This document shows positions 51,784 to 60,693 of a stretch of 64,000 nucleotides of DNA, piece after piece. This stretch comes from Oscillospiraceae bacterium. GTDB lineage: Bacteria; Bacillota; Clostridia; Oscillospirales; Ruminococcaceae. Positions within the stretch are counted from its first letter, which is position 1. Every line of letters starts with the position of its first letter. Position numbers and translations under genes: made by a program. A model generated the notes under the pieces. The model saw only the letters and a list, made by a program, of their open reading frames with translations. It did no database searches and had not been told where the DNA came from. The stretch is from assembly GCA_900768125.1 (NCBI GenBank), contig CAAGBS010000038.1:62001-126000 (forward strand). Reading direction: 5' to 3'.

Positions 51784-52171
51784 CGGGAACCTCCGCTTCT
51801 TCGGCAGCGTCCTGCTTGTCCTCGACCGGCTTGGGAAGCCCGGCGATTATCTTCTCGATATGCTCGCTGTATTCAAGCGAGTTATCCGGCAGGAATATGA
51901 ATTCTGGCATTTTTCTCATGCGTATCCTCGCCGCAATCTCCCTCTTGAAATAGCCGGAAGCGGCGGTCATGCCCTCCACAGCCTTTGCAGTTCTGCCCTC
52001 GCCGCCGAGGCATGCGATGTGCACCTTGCAGTAGGAAAGGTCGCTGGTAAGCTCGCAGTGAGTCACCGTAACAAAATTTTTTGATACCCTCGGATCCTTC
52101 ACGCCGCTGACAGCCGCGGAAAGCTCCCGCTTTATATCCTCGGAAAGTCTTTTCAAGTTGAAATTAGCCAT
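51770..52171 (-). CDS. rbfA: Ribosome-binding factor A
   Basis: 133 aa from ATG at 52171 with GGAGG upstream. KH-fold protein with LSEDIKRELSAAVSG and FVTVTHCELTSDLSYCKVHI, and an acidic C-terminal tail (DAAEEAEVPDEED). It helps mature the 16S 5' end. About 80 bases after infB. Confidence 0.95.
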   Translation of the reverse strand: MANFNLKRLSEDIKRELSAAVSGVKDPRVSKNFVTVTHCELTSDLSYCKVHIACLGGEGRTAKAVEGMTAASGYFKREIAARIRMRKMPEFIFLPDNSLEYSEHIEKIIAGLPKPVEDKQDAAEEAEVPDEED

Positions 52172-52251
52172 AAAACCTCCCTGTGTGCGGCACATGCCGC
52201 GTCAGAAAACCCGCCGGGGCGCGGAACTCTCCGCACCCGCAGCCGGTGTTA

Positions 52252-55200
52252 TCAGTCCCTGTATTCTTCCATGGTATAAGCCTCGAAGATATCGCCGACC
52301 TTGATATCGGTGAACTTCTCCAGGCTGATACCGCACTCGTAGCCCGCAGCGACTTCCTTTACGGAATCCTTGAAGCGCTGCAGACCTGCGATCTTGTCAT
52401 CGCCGACGATGATGCCATCGCGGACGATACGAACCTGACCGTTTCTTGTCACCTTGCCGTCAAGGACGTAGGAACCGGCAACGATGCCAACATTTGTAAT
52501 TTTATAAACCTGACGAACCTCAACTCTGCCGAGGTCAACCTCCCTGAACTTCGGAGCAAGCATGCCCTTCATTGCGGCGGTGATATCCTCGATAGCGTCA
52601 TAAATTACGCGGTAGAGACGTATCTCGATACCGTCGCGCTTTGCGTTGTCCTGTGCGGACGGGTGAGGTCTTACGTTGAAGCCTACGATGATAGCGCCGG
52701 AAGCCGCAGCGAGCATAACGTCGCTCTCGCTTACCGCGCCTACCGCGCCGTGGATAACGCGGACGCGCACTTCCTCGTTGGAAAGCTTTTCGAGGGACTG
52801 CTTTACAGCCTCGACGGAACCCTGAACGTCAGCCTTGACGATGATAGGCAGTTCCTTGACGGTGCCTTCCTCAATGGAGGAGAAAAGATTGTCGAGAGTT
52901 ACCTGGTGATAAGCCTTGAACTGCTCTTCCTTAGCTTCCTGGCGGCGCTTCTCAACAAGCTCTCTTGCAAGCTTCTCATCCTCGACTGCGGCGAAAGTAT
53001 CGCCTGCGGAGGGAACGTCCGCAAGACCCATTATCTCCACCGGAACGGACGGACCTGCTTCCTTGACAGTTCTGCCCTTGTCGTCGCGCATTACGCGGAC
53101 TCTTCCGACTGACATACCGGCAATGAGCACGTCGCCGGCGTGGAGAGTGCCGTTCTGTACCAGCACGGTAGCGATAGGACCTCTGCCCTTATCCAGACGC
53201 GCCTCGATGACTGCGCCTGTAGCCAGTCTGTCGGGGTTAGCCTTAAGTTCGAGCACGTCTGCGGTCAGGCAAACCATCTCAAGCAGGGTGTTGATACCCT
53301 CGCCTGTCTTCGCGGAAACGGGAACGCAGATGACGTCGCCGCCCCACTCCTCGCAAACGAGGTCGTACTTGGTAAGTTCTTCCTTTATCTTATCAGGGTT
53401 TGCGCCCTCCTTATCCATCTTGTTGATGGCAACGATGATGGAAACTCCGGCTGCCTTTGCGTGGTTGATGGCTTCAACGGTCTGCGGCATGATACCGTCG
53501 TCCGCTGCGACTACCAGGATAGCGATGTCAGTAACGCTCGCGCCGCGCGCTCTCATAGAGGTGAACGCCTCGTGACCCGGCGTATCCAGGAATGTGATGT
53601 CGCGGTCGTTGATGTGAACTCTGTACGCGCCGATGTGCTGAGTGATACCGCCAGCCTCGGTGGTGGTAACGCTTGCGTGTCTGATGTAATCCAGCAGAGA
53701 GGTCTTGCCGTGGTCAACGTGACCCATAACTACAACTACCGGGTCGCGCGGCTGCAGGCTCTCGGGAGCGTCGGGAGTGTCCTCGAACAGTCTCTCCTCG
53801 ATGGTGACTACAACTTCCTTCTCGACCTTTGCGCCAAGTTCCTCAGCAACGAGGGAAGCGGTGTCGAAGTCGATGGTCTCGTTGAGGTTAGCCATAACAC
53901 CGAGATTAAACAGCTTCTTGATGACCTCGGTAGCGGTGACTTTCAGCCTGGAAGCCAGTTCGGAAACGACTATCTCGTCCGGTATCTGCACCTTCAGCTG
54001 CTGCTTTCTTGCGCGCTCCAGCTCCAGGCGCTTCAGCTTCTGAGCCTCGGTCTCGCGCTTGCTGCCGTAGGGCTTGCCCTTCTGCTGGGACTTCTGCTGT
54101 ATCTTCTGCTTGCGCTGGAAGCTGTCGCTGCCCATGCGTGAAGCGGGCGCGATGCTCTCGTAGCGCTCGTTATACTTATCAAGCTCCACATAGCTGCCGC
54201 GGGTATCTACCATCTTTGTTACCTGCTCGCCGCGCTGTACAGCCTCGCCCTTCTGCTTCTGCATGGGCGGAGTGTTCACCTTTATCTTCGAGGAGTCGAT
54301 AGCCGGCTTCTTGATGCTCTGCTTTGCGGAGTCAGCCAGCGGATTTACAGCCTCCCTGCGGGTATCATTGCGGTTGTCGCGGTTGAAGCTGCTGTTTCTG
54401 TTATTGTTGAATCCGGGGCGGTCGCCGTTTCTGTTGTTATTGAACGCAGGACGGTCGCCGTTACGATTGTTATTGAATGCCGGACGGTCGCCGTTTCTAT
54501 TATTGTTGAACGCGGGACGCTCGCCGTTATTGTCGCGGTTGAAGCCGGGACGGTCGCCGTTCCTGTTATTGTTGAATGCGGGACGCTCGCCGTTGTTGTC
54601 GCGCTGAGGTCTGCTGTCGCGATTATCACGGTTGAACGGGCGGTCGCCGTTTCTGTTGTCGCGGTTGAACGGACGATCTGAGCGCTGCTCACTGTTTGTT
54701 CTGGGAGCGGTATTCCTGTTGTCCTGCCTGGACTCCTGGCGCTCCGGCTTTGTCTCTGTCTTCATCTCAGGCTTCATCTCAGGCTTCATCTCAGGCTTCA
54801 CCTCGGTCTTTACTTCGGGCTTGGTCTCAGGCTTAGGCTCAGCCTTGACCTCCGGCTTAGTCTCCGGCTTCTCCTCAGGCTTAGCCGCCTGCTTAGGCTC
54901 AGGCTTGGTCTCTGCCTTGATTTCCGGCTTTACCTCAGGCTTTGCCTCTGCTTTAGCTTCCGGCTTTATCTCAGACTTTGCCTCAGCCTTGGCGTCCGGC
55001 TTTTCTTCGGTCTTGGGCTGCTCTGCGGGAGCCTCTTTCTTCGCAGCCGGCTTCTTCTTGGCAGCGGGCTTCTTTTCCTCAGCCTTGGGCTTTTCGGTCT
55101 TTATATTCGCAGTCTCGTTGAAATAGTTTTCGAAGCTCTTGACTTCGCCCTTCTTAGAGAACACATCAAGGACGTAGCTTACCTCCTGGTCGGTAAGGCT

Positions 55201-55317
55201 GGTCTGGGCTTTCTTGGAACCCTCAAATGCGCCCTCCAGCAGTTCGATGACCGCACTGCGTTCTGCGCCGATATCAGCAGCTATATCCTGTACACGATAC
55301 TTTTTGTTATTTGGCAA
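52252..55317 (-). CDS. infB: Translation initiation factor IF-2 with a long repetitive N-terminus
   Basis: 1021 aa. The N-terminal part includes an IF2_N module (about 1-70), a Lys/Pro/Glu-repeat section (about 75-195), an 11-residue repeat block (about 213-318), a second basic helix region (about 400-445) and a second IF2_N (about 446-500). GTPase: G1 GHVDHGKT at 532-539, [15 protein letters not shown]. Domains II-IV follow and end in [17 protein letters not shown]-2 places fMet-tRNA on the 30S. The DNA repeat units are 33 bases, so the length may vary between strains. Confidence 0.97.
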   Translation of the reverse strand: MPNNKKYRVQDIAADIGAERSAVIELLEGAFEGSKKAQTSLTDQEVSYVLDVFSKKGEVKSFENYFNETANIKTEKPKAEEKKPAAKKKPAAKKEAPAEQPKTEEKPDAKAEAKSEIKPEAKAEAKPEVKPEIKAETKPEPKQAAKPEEKPETKPEVKAEPKPETKPEVKTEVKPEMKPEMKPEMKTETKPERQESRQDNRNTAPRTNSEQRSDRPFNRDNRNGDRPFNRDNRDSRPQRDNNGERPAFNNNRNGDRPGFNRDNNGERPAFNNNRNGDRPAFNNNRNGDRPAFNNNRNGDRPGFNNNRNSSFNRDNRNDTRREAVNPLADSAKQSIKKPAIDSSKIKVNTPPMQKQKGEAVQRGEQVTKMVDTRGSYVELDKYNERYESIAPASRMGSDSFQRKQKIQQKSQQKGKPYGSKRETEAQKLKRLELERARKQQLKVQIPDEIVVSELASRLKVTATEVIKKLFNLGVMANLNETIDFDTASLVAEELGAKVEKEVVVTIEERLFEDTPDAPESLQPRDPVVVVMGHVDHGKTSLLDYIRHASVTTTEAGGITQHIGAYRVHINDRDITFLDTPGHEAFTSMRARGASVTDIAILVVAADDGIMPQTVEAINHAKAAGVSIIVAINKMDKEGANPDKIKEELTKYDLVCEEWGGDVICVPVSAKTGEGINTLLEMVCLTADVLELKANPDRLATGAVIEARLDKGRGPIATVLVQNGTLHAGDVLIAGMSVGRVRVMRDDKGRTVKEAGPSVPVEIMGLADVPSAGDTFAAVEDEKLARELVEKRRQEAKEEQFKAYHQVTLDNLFSSIEEGTVKELPIIVKADVQGSVEAVKQSLEKLSNEEVRVRVIHGAVGAVSESDVMLAAASGAIIVGFNVRPHPSAQDNAKRDGIEIRLYRVIYDAIEDITAAMKGMLAPKFREVDLGRVEVRQVYKITNVGIVAGSYVLDGKVTRNGQVRIVRDGIIVGDDKIAGLQRFKDSVKEVAAGYECGISLEKFTDIKVGDIFEAYTMEEYRD
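54364..54681 (-). repeat. 33-base tandem repeat coding for an 11-residue IF-2 motif
   Basis: About eight imperfect units of (D/E)RP(A/G)FN-(N/R)(N/D)(R/N)NG in the infB reading frame, residues 213-318. Units differ at synonymous and a few coding positions, and the frame is kept throughout. Confidence 0.85.
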
Positions 55318-55334
55318 TGTAACTTTCCTCCATA

Positions 55335-55640
55335 CTATTCACTTATATGTCTTGTGATAGAGCCGTAAAGACCCGCATCGAGCACCAGAAAGATACCCGT
55401 GCGCTTTCCGACAGCTTCCTTTGCGTCGTCCATCGTGAAATCGCCGTGGACGACCGGCGTGCCGCGCTTCTCTGCGTGAAAGCAGATCTCCTTTTCTGTT
55501 TTCGGCGACACGTCCGAAGCCAGAATGATGCCCGCTGCCTTTGACTTAGGCGCATTTATTTCCTGCACAGCCGCGTCAAAGCCCATAACGAGCTTTCCGG
55601 CACGGCGGCAAAGGCAGATCGTCGAAAGTTCCTTATTTAT
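55335..55640 (-). CDS. ylxQ: YlxQ, L7Ae-family RNA-binding protein, apparent AUA start
   Basis: About 101 aa. The conserved L7Ae start [21 protein letters not shown] extends 18 codons before the first ATG (55586). In that frame the only codon fitting the family's Met is ATA at 55638-55640, overlapping the ylxR stop (ATAAATAA), with AGGAG ten bases upstream; TGA closes the frame just before. A rare AUA (or AUC at CIC position) start, or an internal ATG giving a truncated protein, are the alternatives. The protein likely binds a kink-turn RNA. It lies between ylxR and infB, as usual. Confidence 0.7.
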   Translation of the reverse strand: MNKELSTICLCRRAGKLVMGFDAAVQEINAPKSKAAGIILASDVSPKTEKEICFHAEKRGTPVVHGDFTMDDAKEAVGKRTGIFLVLDAGLYGSITRHISE

Positions 55641-55902
55641 CCGAGGTCAGCTCCTTTTTTAAAGATTCATATATTTCATCGGGGACGGCGCATTTCAGAC
55701 CGCGTTCGATCTTTCTTCCCTTTTTAGCCAGTTCAAGGCATTCAATGCTCCGGCAGAGGTACGCGCCGCGCCCGGGCTTTTTTCCGGTGAGGTCGATGGA
55801 GAGTTCCCCCTCCTTGCTGCGGACTATCCTGACAGCGCCTTTTTTTCCGATCATCTCACCGCAGCCGATGCATTTGCGCATCGGGACGTGCTTTTCCTGC
55901 AT
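55633..55902 (-). CDS. ylxR: YlxR (DUF448) nucleic-acid-binding protein
   Basis: 89 aa. PMRKCIGCGEM, GRGAYLCRSIECLELAKK and a C-terminal basic helix are the family features. The fold binds RNA or DNA and the gene is regularly between nusA and infB; YlxR has been reported to influence RNase P or transcription. It is nine bases after nusA and overlaps the presumed ylxQ start. Confidence 0.93.
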   Translation of the reverse strand: MQEKHVPMRKCIGCGEMIGKKGAVRIVRSKEGELSIDLTGKKPGRGAYLCRSIECLELAKKGRKIERGLKCAVPDEIYESLKKELTSDK

Positions 55903-55911
55903 GCTCGCTCC

Positions 55912-57147
55912 TTATTCCTCAGCGTTTGCTGCGCTCTCGGTATTCTCAGCGGGAGCCTCGGACTTGGCTTCTTCCTCAGCTGGGGCTTCCTCCGGCTCCT
56001 CGGGGATATACTCTGTCACGATCAGATCCTCGGGAGTTACCTTGCTCTCAGCCTTGATGTCTATCTTGCAGCTGGTGAGCTTAGCGGCGAGCAGCGCGTT
56101 CTGACCCTTGTTGCCGATGGCGAGGGAAAGCTGATTATCGGGCACGATAGCCTTGCACTCTTTCTTCTTGGGGTCGGGGTTGGTGATCACAACGCGGAGA
56201 ACCTCAGCAGGCTTAAGCGCCTGCTTGATGAACTCCTCGAGATCCTCGCTCCACAGAACTACGTCAATCTTTTCTCCCTTGAGCTCCTTGGTAACTGCAT
56301 TGATACGGGACTTCTGAGTACCTATGCACGCGCCCACTGCGTCAACGTTGGGGTCGTTGCTGATAACCGCTATCTTGGAGCGGGAGCCGGGAGTGCGGCT
56401 GACAGCCTTTATCTCGACTGTACCGTCGTATATCTCGGGGCACTCCAGTTCGAACAGGCGCTTGATAAGCCCCCTGTCAGTCCTGGTGATACGAAGGCTC
56501 TGTTTCTTTGCACCCTCTTTATATTCTTTGGAAACGCCGGTGATATATACCTTGATGATATCGCCTACATGAAGCACTTCGCCGGGTATCTGGTCCTGTC
56601 TCATCAGCAGGACTTCATTGTGGTTTATCTCAATGGTAGCGTGACCGGTCTTGGGTTCGATCTTGGTGACGGTGGCAGAAACCGCCTCATTCTCATACTC
56701 GCCCCACATCTCGCTGAGCTGCTGGCGCTCGATATCGCGGAATCCCTGCTTGATAAGGTCCTTGGCGTTCTTTGCGGCGATACGCTTGAACTCGTGCGGG
56801 TCTATCGGCACGCGTATCTTGTCGCCGACCTGAACGGCGGGATTGAGCTTGCGTGCTTCCTCAAGGACTATCTCTATCTCCGGCTCATACAGGGTATCGA
56901 CTACCTCGATGACCTCTTTAAGTACGCTTACGTTGAATATCCTGCGGTCGAAGTCGATGGTGACGAAGACGCATTCGCTGTCCTTGTCCTCAACGTGCAT
57001 GCTGGTCTTTAAGCTCTTCTCAATGGCGCTCTTTATCTTCTCAGCGAACACGTCCTTGTCTATTCCCTTTTCTGCAGCGTAAGCCGCCAGTGCGTCGAAA
57101 AATTCGGTTATGTCGTTCTGGGGCTGCTGTACTTTCTTCTTAGCCAT
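55912..57147 (-). CDS. nusA: Transcription elongation/antitermination factor NusA
   Basis: 411 aa. N-terminal RNAP-binding domain, S1 domain (about 135-200), two KH domains (GACIGTQKSRINAV and AIGNKGQNALLAAKL) and an acidic C-terminal tail of about 40 residues (EEPEEAPAEEE). It modulates pausing and termination. Follows rimP by 37 bases. Confidence 0.97.
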   Translation of the reverse strand: MAKKKVQQPQNDITEFFDALAAYAAEKGIDKDVFAEKIKSAIEKSLKTSMHVEDKDSECVFVTIDFDRRIFNVSVLKEVIEVVDTLYEPEIEIVLEEARKLNPAVQVGDKIRVPIDPHEFKRIAAKNAKDLIKQGFRDIERQQLSEMWGEYENEAVSATVTKIEPKTGHATIEINHNEVLLMRQDQIPGEVLHVGDIIKVYITGVSKEYKEGAKKQSLRITRTDRGLIKRLFELECPEIYDGTVEIKAVSRTPGSRSKIAVISNDPNVDAVGACIGTQKSRINAVTKELKGEKIDVVLWSEDLEEFIKQALKPAEVLRVVITNPDPKKKECKAIVPDNQLSLAIGNKGQNALLAAKLTSCKIDIKAESKVTPEDLIVTEYIPEEPEEAPAEEEAKSEAPAENTESAANAEE

Positions 57148-57184
57148 TTTCCGTTTATTCCTCCGTTATAAAAATTACCCGCGG

Positions 57185-57691
57185 TCACTCGCCGTCTTCT
57201 ATCAGTTCGTGATCGTCAAAATCGTCATAGTTTATCGCTGAAACATCGGCGGGGGCAAGCGAAAGTTCCCCGAAATCGCCGGTGAAAGTCAGCTTCTCGC
57301 CGTCATATCCCGAAAGCACGCACTTGAAGTCCTTGGACGGCGCGCCCTCGCACAGCTTGTAGGTTTTGACCCTTACCTTCTTTCCTATCGACTGCTCCAG
57401 CTGAGCGAGCCTGCGTACGGAACGCTCAAGCCCCGCCGAGCCTATCTCCAGATAGTCGATCTTGTCGATAAAGGACTGTTCGTCTATCACGGCGTTTATC
57501 TCGCCGTCGATGGATTCGCAGTCGTCAATGGAAACGCCGTGCGGCTTGTCGATGAAGACGCGCAGATACCATTTAGCGCCCTCCTTCGCGAACCAGACGT
57601 CCCACAGCGTGAAACCGTGGCTCTCGACTATCGGCCTCACCGCAGCCTCAGCCGCAGCCTCGATAGTGCTGAACCCCTTTGCCAGTGCCAT
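57185..57691 (-). CDS. rimP: Ribosome maturation factor RimP
   Basis: 168 aa from ATG at 57691 (AAAGGAG upstream; the frame is open to 57730 but without site). RimP signatures: YLRVFIDKPHGVSIDDCESIDGEI and SAGLERSV. It helps 30S maturation. Its leader contains the hairpins at 57711-57782 and a promoter at 57803-57831. First gene of the nine-gene translation cluster. Confidence 0.96.
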   Translation of the reverse strand: MALAKGFSTIEAAAEAAVRPIVESHGFTLWDVWFAKEGAKWYLRVFIDKPHGVSIDDCESIDGEINAVIDEQSFIDKIDYLEIGSAGLERSVRRLAQLEQSIGKKVRVKTYKLCEGAPSKDFKCVLSGYDGEKLTFTGDFGELSLAPADVSAINYDDFDDHELIEDGE

Positions 57692-57710
57692 TAAGCCAGC
57701 TCCTTTCAGA

Positions 57711-57743
57711 ATATGCAGCGGGATACGCAATGCTGCATATCCC
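57711..57743 (-). promoter_or_regulatory. Two mutually exclusive hairpins next to the rimP Shine-Dalgarno
   Basis: Hairpin A pairs GGGATATGC with GCGTATCCC (one G-U); hairpin B pairs ATATGCAGC with GCTGCATAT perfectly. They share bases 57720-57740, so only one can form. B ends eight bases before AAAGGAG. Switch behaviour is inferred. Confidence 0.5.
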
Positions 57744-57755
57744 TGATTAAAACTT

Positions 57756-57782
57756 GAAGACTGGAGCGAAACCCCAGTCTTC
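57756..57782 (-). other. Nine-pair hairpin in the rimP leader
   Basis: GAAGACTGG and CCAGTCTTC around a nine-base loop; starts about 14 bases after the predicted transcript start. AAGTTTTA follows, so weak attenuation is possible. Confidence 0.5.
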
Positions 57783-57802
57783 AGTCTAATCTATCTTTAG
57801 CT

Positions 57803-57831
57803 ATTATACCACGTTTATTTCAGAAAATCAA
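57803..57831 (-). promoter_or_regulatory. Sigma-A promoter of the rimP-infB cluster
   Basis: Minus strand TTGATT, 17-base spacer ending TGG, TATAAT; leader about 105 bases. Confidence 0.8.
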
Positions 57832-57924
57832 TAGGTTTTTTGAAAAATCTGCGTAAAAATCCCGATTTTAACCGTCCAGTGCCATGAAATCTAAGAGATT
57901 TTTTGAAATTTCATAGAAAATCTA

Positions 57925-57953
57925 TTGACAATCATTCAAACAAGTGATATAAT
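57925..57953 (+). promoter_or_regulatory. Sigma-A promoter of the 181-aa gene
   Basis: TTGACA, 17-base spacer ending TGA, TATAAT. Start near 57960, leaving a leader of only about 15 bases that is mostly the Shine-Dalgarno AAGGAGG. Confidence 0.85.
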
Positions 57954-57974
57954 ATGATCAAGGAGGAATGAACA

Positions 57975-58520
57975 ATGGAAACAACAGATATACTTACGAA
58001 GCTTCTTATCCAAATTAATGATCTGTCAATTCAAATGAACAATCTGACAGTGCGAGTTACAGCGCTTGAAAAACAGGTCGATGAGCTGAAAAAGAAAGCA
58101 CACACGAACCCGCAAAGCAATATCAGTTCAGCAGAACCAATGCTCGCAAACTACAAGGTAAATCATACGCGCCAGACAAAGGACGCACAGCAGTATTTAT
58201 TTAACGGAATGTCATACGGCAAAGGTCGTCTTGTTCTTGAAATAGTTCGAAAGTACGCTGCTGATAACCTCTCCACAACTGCTGATGAACTCGAAATCAT
58301 TTTTGACGGTTCTATTCAGGGTTCGATTGGCGTAGTTAGAAAGCTCAATGAACTTCAAAAATTTTCTTCTGATCCTCAAAAAAGATTCTTTCTAAACCAA
58401 GCTGATATTATTCAAACCGCAACAGATGAATGCGCTGTCTGCAATCAATGGAGCGTATACAATATCGACAAATTCATCGACCGTGCAAGAGAACTTGGTT
58501 TCACTATAGAAAAAATATAA
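57975..58520 (+). CDS. 181-aa AT-rich orphan, coiled coil plus unrecognised C-terminal domain
   Basis: 181 aa. Residues about 5-42 form a coiled coil (heptads of Leu/Ile/Val), then a linker, then a C-terminal domain from YLFNGMSYGKGRLVLEIVRKYA through IDGSIQGSIGVV-like QGSIGVVRKL to CAVCNQWSVYNIDKFIDRA. This C-terminal module looks self-contained, and I have the impression of a widespread stand-alone or fused domain in accessory genes, but cannot name it. Codon use is clearly more AT-rich (many AAT, CAA, TTT) than neighbours, suggesting transfer. It is on the plus strand with its own promoter between the translation cluster and proS. Confidence 0.75.
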   Translation: METTDILTKLLIQINDLSIQMNNLTVRVTALEKQVDELKKKAHTNPQSNISSAEPMLANYKVNHTRQTKDAQQYLFNGMSYGKGRLVLEIVRKYAADNLSTTADELEIIFDGSIQGSIGVVRKLNELQKFSSDPQKRFFLNQADIIQTATDECAVCNQWSVYNIDKFIDRARELGFTIEKI

Positions 58521-58558
58521 CTTCTTCTATAGATACAGTTCAATTTGCCAGTATCGAC

Positions 58559-58587
58559 TTGACAAATATACGGAAACGTGATATAAT
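58559..58587 (+). promoter_or_regulatory. Sigma-A promoter of the proS T-box transcript
   Basis: TTGACA, 17-base spacer ending TGA, TATAAT; start near 58594, about 300 bases before the proS ATG. Confidence 0.85.
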
Positions 58588-58593
58588 CAAACC

Positions 58594-58858
58594 AACGAAT
58601 ACGAAAAGCTGTGACAAGAAACAGTAGGCATAGTCTGATTTTCAGAGAGACGGCGGCAGGTGCGAGCCGTTATTGATGATATGCCGAACCCGTCTTAGAG
58701 CTGCGCCCGGAACCCGCGAGAGCGGAAGTAAGCGGCGCCGGTGCTCACCGTTACATGAGAAAGCGTTGCAGACGCTGAGTGCGGGAGATTCCCGAATCCA
58801 GGTGGTAACACGGACTTTGTACAGTTCGCCCTGAGCCTTATTAGGTTCGGGGCTTTTT
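58594..58858 (+). ncRNA. T-box leader controlling proS
   Basis: Stem I elements: AGTA at 58622-58625, AGAGAGACGGCGGCAGGTGCGAGCC, and a specifier stretch GAACCC at 58685-58690 before GTCTTAGAGC, in the usual GAA-NNN position, so the specifier is probably CCC (Pro). The T-box proper AGGTGGTAACACGG is at 58800-58813; the variable U matches a tRNA with A73. Uncharged tRNA-Pro should stabilise the antiterminator and allow proS transcription. Confidence 0.88.
58828..58858 (+). terminator. T-box terminator
   Basis: GCCCTGAGCC, loop TTATTA, GGTTCGGGGC (with G-U pairs), TTTTT. It shares GCCCT with the antiterminator, as expected. Confidence 0.85.
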
Positions 58859-58895
58859 GTATTCTTGACGAATCATTTTGAAAGGAAGAAAACAC

Positions 58896-60620
58896 ATGAA
58901 ACTTGAAAAACTGGTAGGCGACCGCTTCAAGCAGCGCCCCTCCGACTGCAACATCGACAGCCATGCGCTGATGATACGCGGCGGCTACATGAAGTACGTT
59001 GCGAACGGAATTTTCTCCAGCTACATGCCCTTAAAGCGGATCACCCGCAAGATAGAGCAGATAATCCGCGAGGAGATGGACGCGATCGACGGTCAGGAAG
59101 TATCCTTCCCCGTAGTAATGCCCGCGACCCTCTGGCAGGAATCCGGCAGATACGACAGCATAGGCAGCGAGCTTCTCCGCTTCACCGACCGCAACAAGGC
59201 GCAGATGGTGCTCGGTATGACACACGAGGAAGCCGCAGTGCAGCTCGTACGCGAGTACGCCAACAGCTACACAAAGTATCCGTTCATGATCTACCAGATA
59301 CAGACAAAGTTCCGCGATGAGGCGCGCCCCCGCGGCGGACTTATCCGCGTGCGCGAGTTCACCATGAAGGACGCATATTCATTCCACACCTCCCAGGAGG
59401 ATCTTGAGGAATACTACATGCGCTGCCACAAGGCTTACGAGCGTATTTATGCGCGCGCAGGCATTCCCGAGGTCATCTCCGTCAAGTCCGACTCCGGCAT
59501 GATGGGCGGCAGCATTTCTCATGAATTCATGCTTCTCACCCCCATCGGCGAGGACTCCATCGCGATATGCAAGGACTGCGGATTCCGCGCCAACATGGAA
59601 GCCGCTGAATCCATCATCGAGAACACCCGCGATGCCGAGAGCCAGCCTCTCACCGAGGTACACACCCCGAATATCCACACCATCGAGGATATCTGCGAGT
59701 TCCTGCACTCTCCGCAGGACAAGAGCTGCAAGGCAGTAGTATACCAGCGCAACCACGATGACAGCTACGTTGTAGTATTTATCCGCGGCGATCTCGACAT
59801 CAACGAGACAAAGCTGACGAACTTCCTCGGCTGCGATATCCACCCGGCAGTAATAACCCCCGAGTGCGGACTGAACGCAGGCTACATCGGACCGGTAGGT
59901 CTCCCCGAGGGCATGACCGTGCTGTTCGACCGCTCGCTCCAGAACACCAATAATCTCTCCTGCGGCGCAAACAAGGAGGAGTTCCACTTCACCGGTCTCG
60001 ACATCGACCGCGACTGCAGGAACGTTGAGTACCACGACTTCGCGAAGATAATCGAGGGCGGTATCTGCCCCAGCTGCGGCAAGAAGCACATCACCATCTC
60101 CCGCGGCATCGAGGTCGGAAACATCTTCCAGCTTGGCACCAAGTACACCAAGAGCATGGGCATGACCTACCTCGACAAGGACGGCAGCACCCAGACTCCC
60201 ATCATGGGCTGCTACGGTATCGGCGTAGGCAGACTCGCGGCTTCCGTCTGCGAGGCTCATCATGATGATTACGGTCCCATCTGGCCGATGGCGATCGCTC
60301 CGTGGCAGGTCCACATCTGCGCAGTGCGCGCCGACGACGCCGAGGTCAAGGAAAAGGCTGACGCGCTCTATGACGAACTCCAGAAGCGCGGTGTTGAGGT
60401 CATCTACGACGACCGTGCGGTAAGCGCAGGCGTAATGTTCTCCGACGCTGACCTGCTGGGAATCCCGCTGCGCGTTATCGTCAGCCCGAGAAATCTCAAG
60501 GACGGCGTTATCGAGATATCCGCAAGGGACAAGAGCTTCAGCGAGAAGCTGAACCCCGCGGACGCTGCAGACCGCATTCAGCAGAAAATTGCTGAACTCA
60601 TGCAGTTTGACGTTGAATAA
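58896..60620 (+). CDS. proS: Prolyl-tRNA synthetase
   Basis: 574 aa from ATG at 58896 (AAAGGAAG upstream; an ATG-like start six codons earlier is outside the site). Class II motifs are visible: FRDEARPRGGLIRVREFTMKDAYSFH and, at the C-terminal side, GCYGIGVGRLAASVCEAHHD; a large insertion domain with a Cys-rich stretch (CPSCGKKH) lies between motifs 2 and 3. This is the bacterial long form. Regulated by the T-box directly upstream. Confidence 0.97.
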   Translation: MKLEKLVGDRFKQRPSDCNIDSHALMIRGGYMKYVANGIFSSYMPLKRITRKIEQIIREEMDAIDGQEVSFPVVMPATLWQESGRYDSIGSELLRFTDRNKAQMVLGMTHEEAAVQLVREYANSYTKYPFMIYQIQTKFRDEARPRGGLIRVREFTMKDAYSFHTSQEDLEEYYMRCHKAYERIYARAGIPEVISVKSDSGMMGGSISHEFMLLTPIGEDSIAICKDCGFRANMEAAESIIENTRDAESQPLTEVHTPNIHTIEDICEFLHSPQDKSCKAVVYQRNHDDSYVVVFIRGDLDINETKLTNFLGCDIHPAVITPECGLNAGYIGPVGLPEGMTVLFDRSLQNTNNLSCGANKEEFHFTGLDIDRDCRNVEYHDFAKIIEGGICPSCGKKHITISRGIEVGNIFQLGTKYTKSMGMTYLDKDGSTQTPIMGCYGIGVGRLAASVCEAHHDDYGPIWPMAIAPWQVHICAVRADDAEVKEKADALYDELQKRGVEVIYDDRAVSAGVMFSDADLLGIPLRVIVSPRNLKDGVIEISARDKSFSEKLNPADAADRIQQKIAELMQFDVE

Positions 60621-60626
60621 AATCAG

Positions 60627-60653
60627 TCCCCGGGGCGGCGCTCCGGGGATTTT
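60627..60653 (+). terminator. Terminator after proS
   Basis: TCCCCGG, nine-base loop, CCGGGGA, TTTT; seven bases after the stop. Confidence 0.8.
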
Positions 60654-60660
60654 CCTGAAT

Positions 60661-60690
60661 AAAAAACGGGACAGTTAAACCTGCCCCGTT
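60661..60690 (-). terminator. Terminator of the GGDEF-EAL gene
   Basis: Minus strand ACGGGGCAG, short loop, CTGTCCCGT (one mismatch), then TTTTTT, just after the stop. Confidence 0.75.
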
Positions 60691-60693
60691 TAT

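Noticed and set aside
54364..54681. CRISPR-like spaced repeats
   Set aside because: Repeats are contiguous, 33 bases, in frame with infB, and have no unique spacers.
59379..60314. 311-codon minus-strand frame opposite proS
   Set aside because: proS is unambiguous on the plus strand; the antisense frame has no site.
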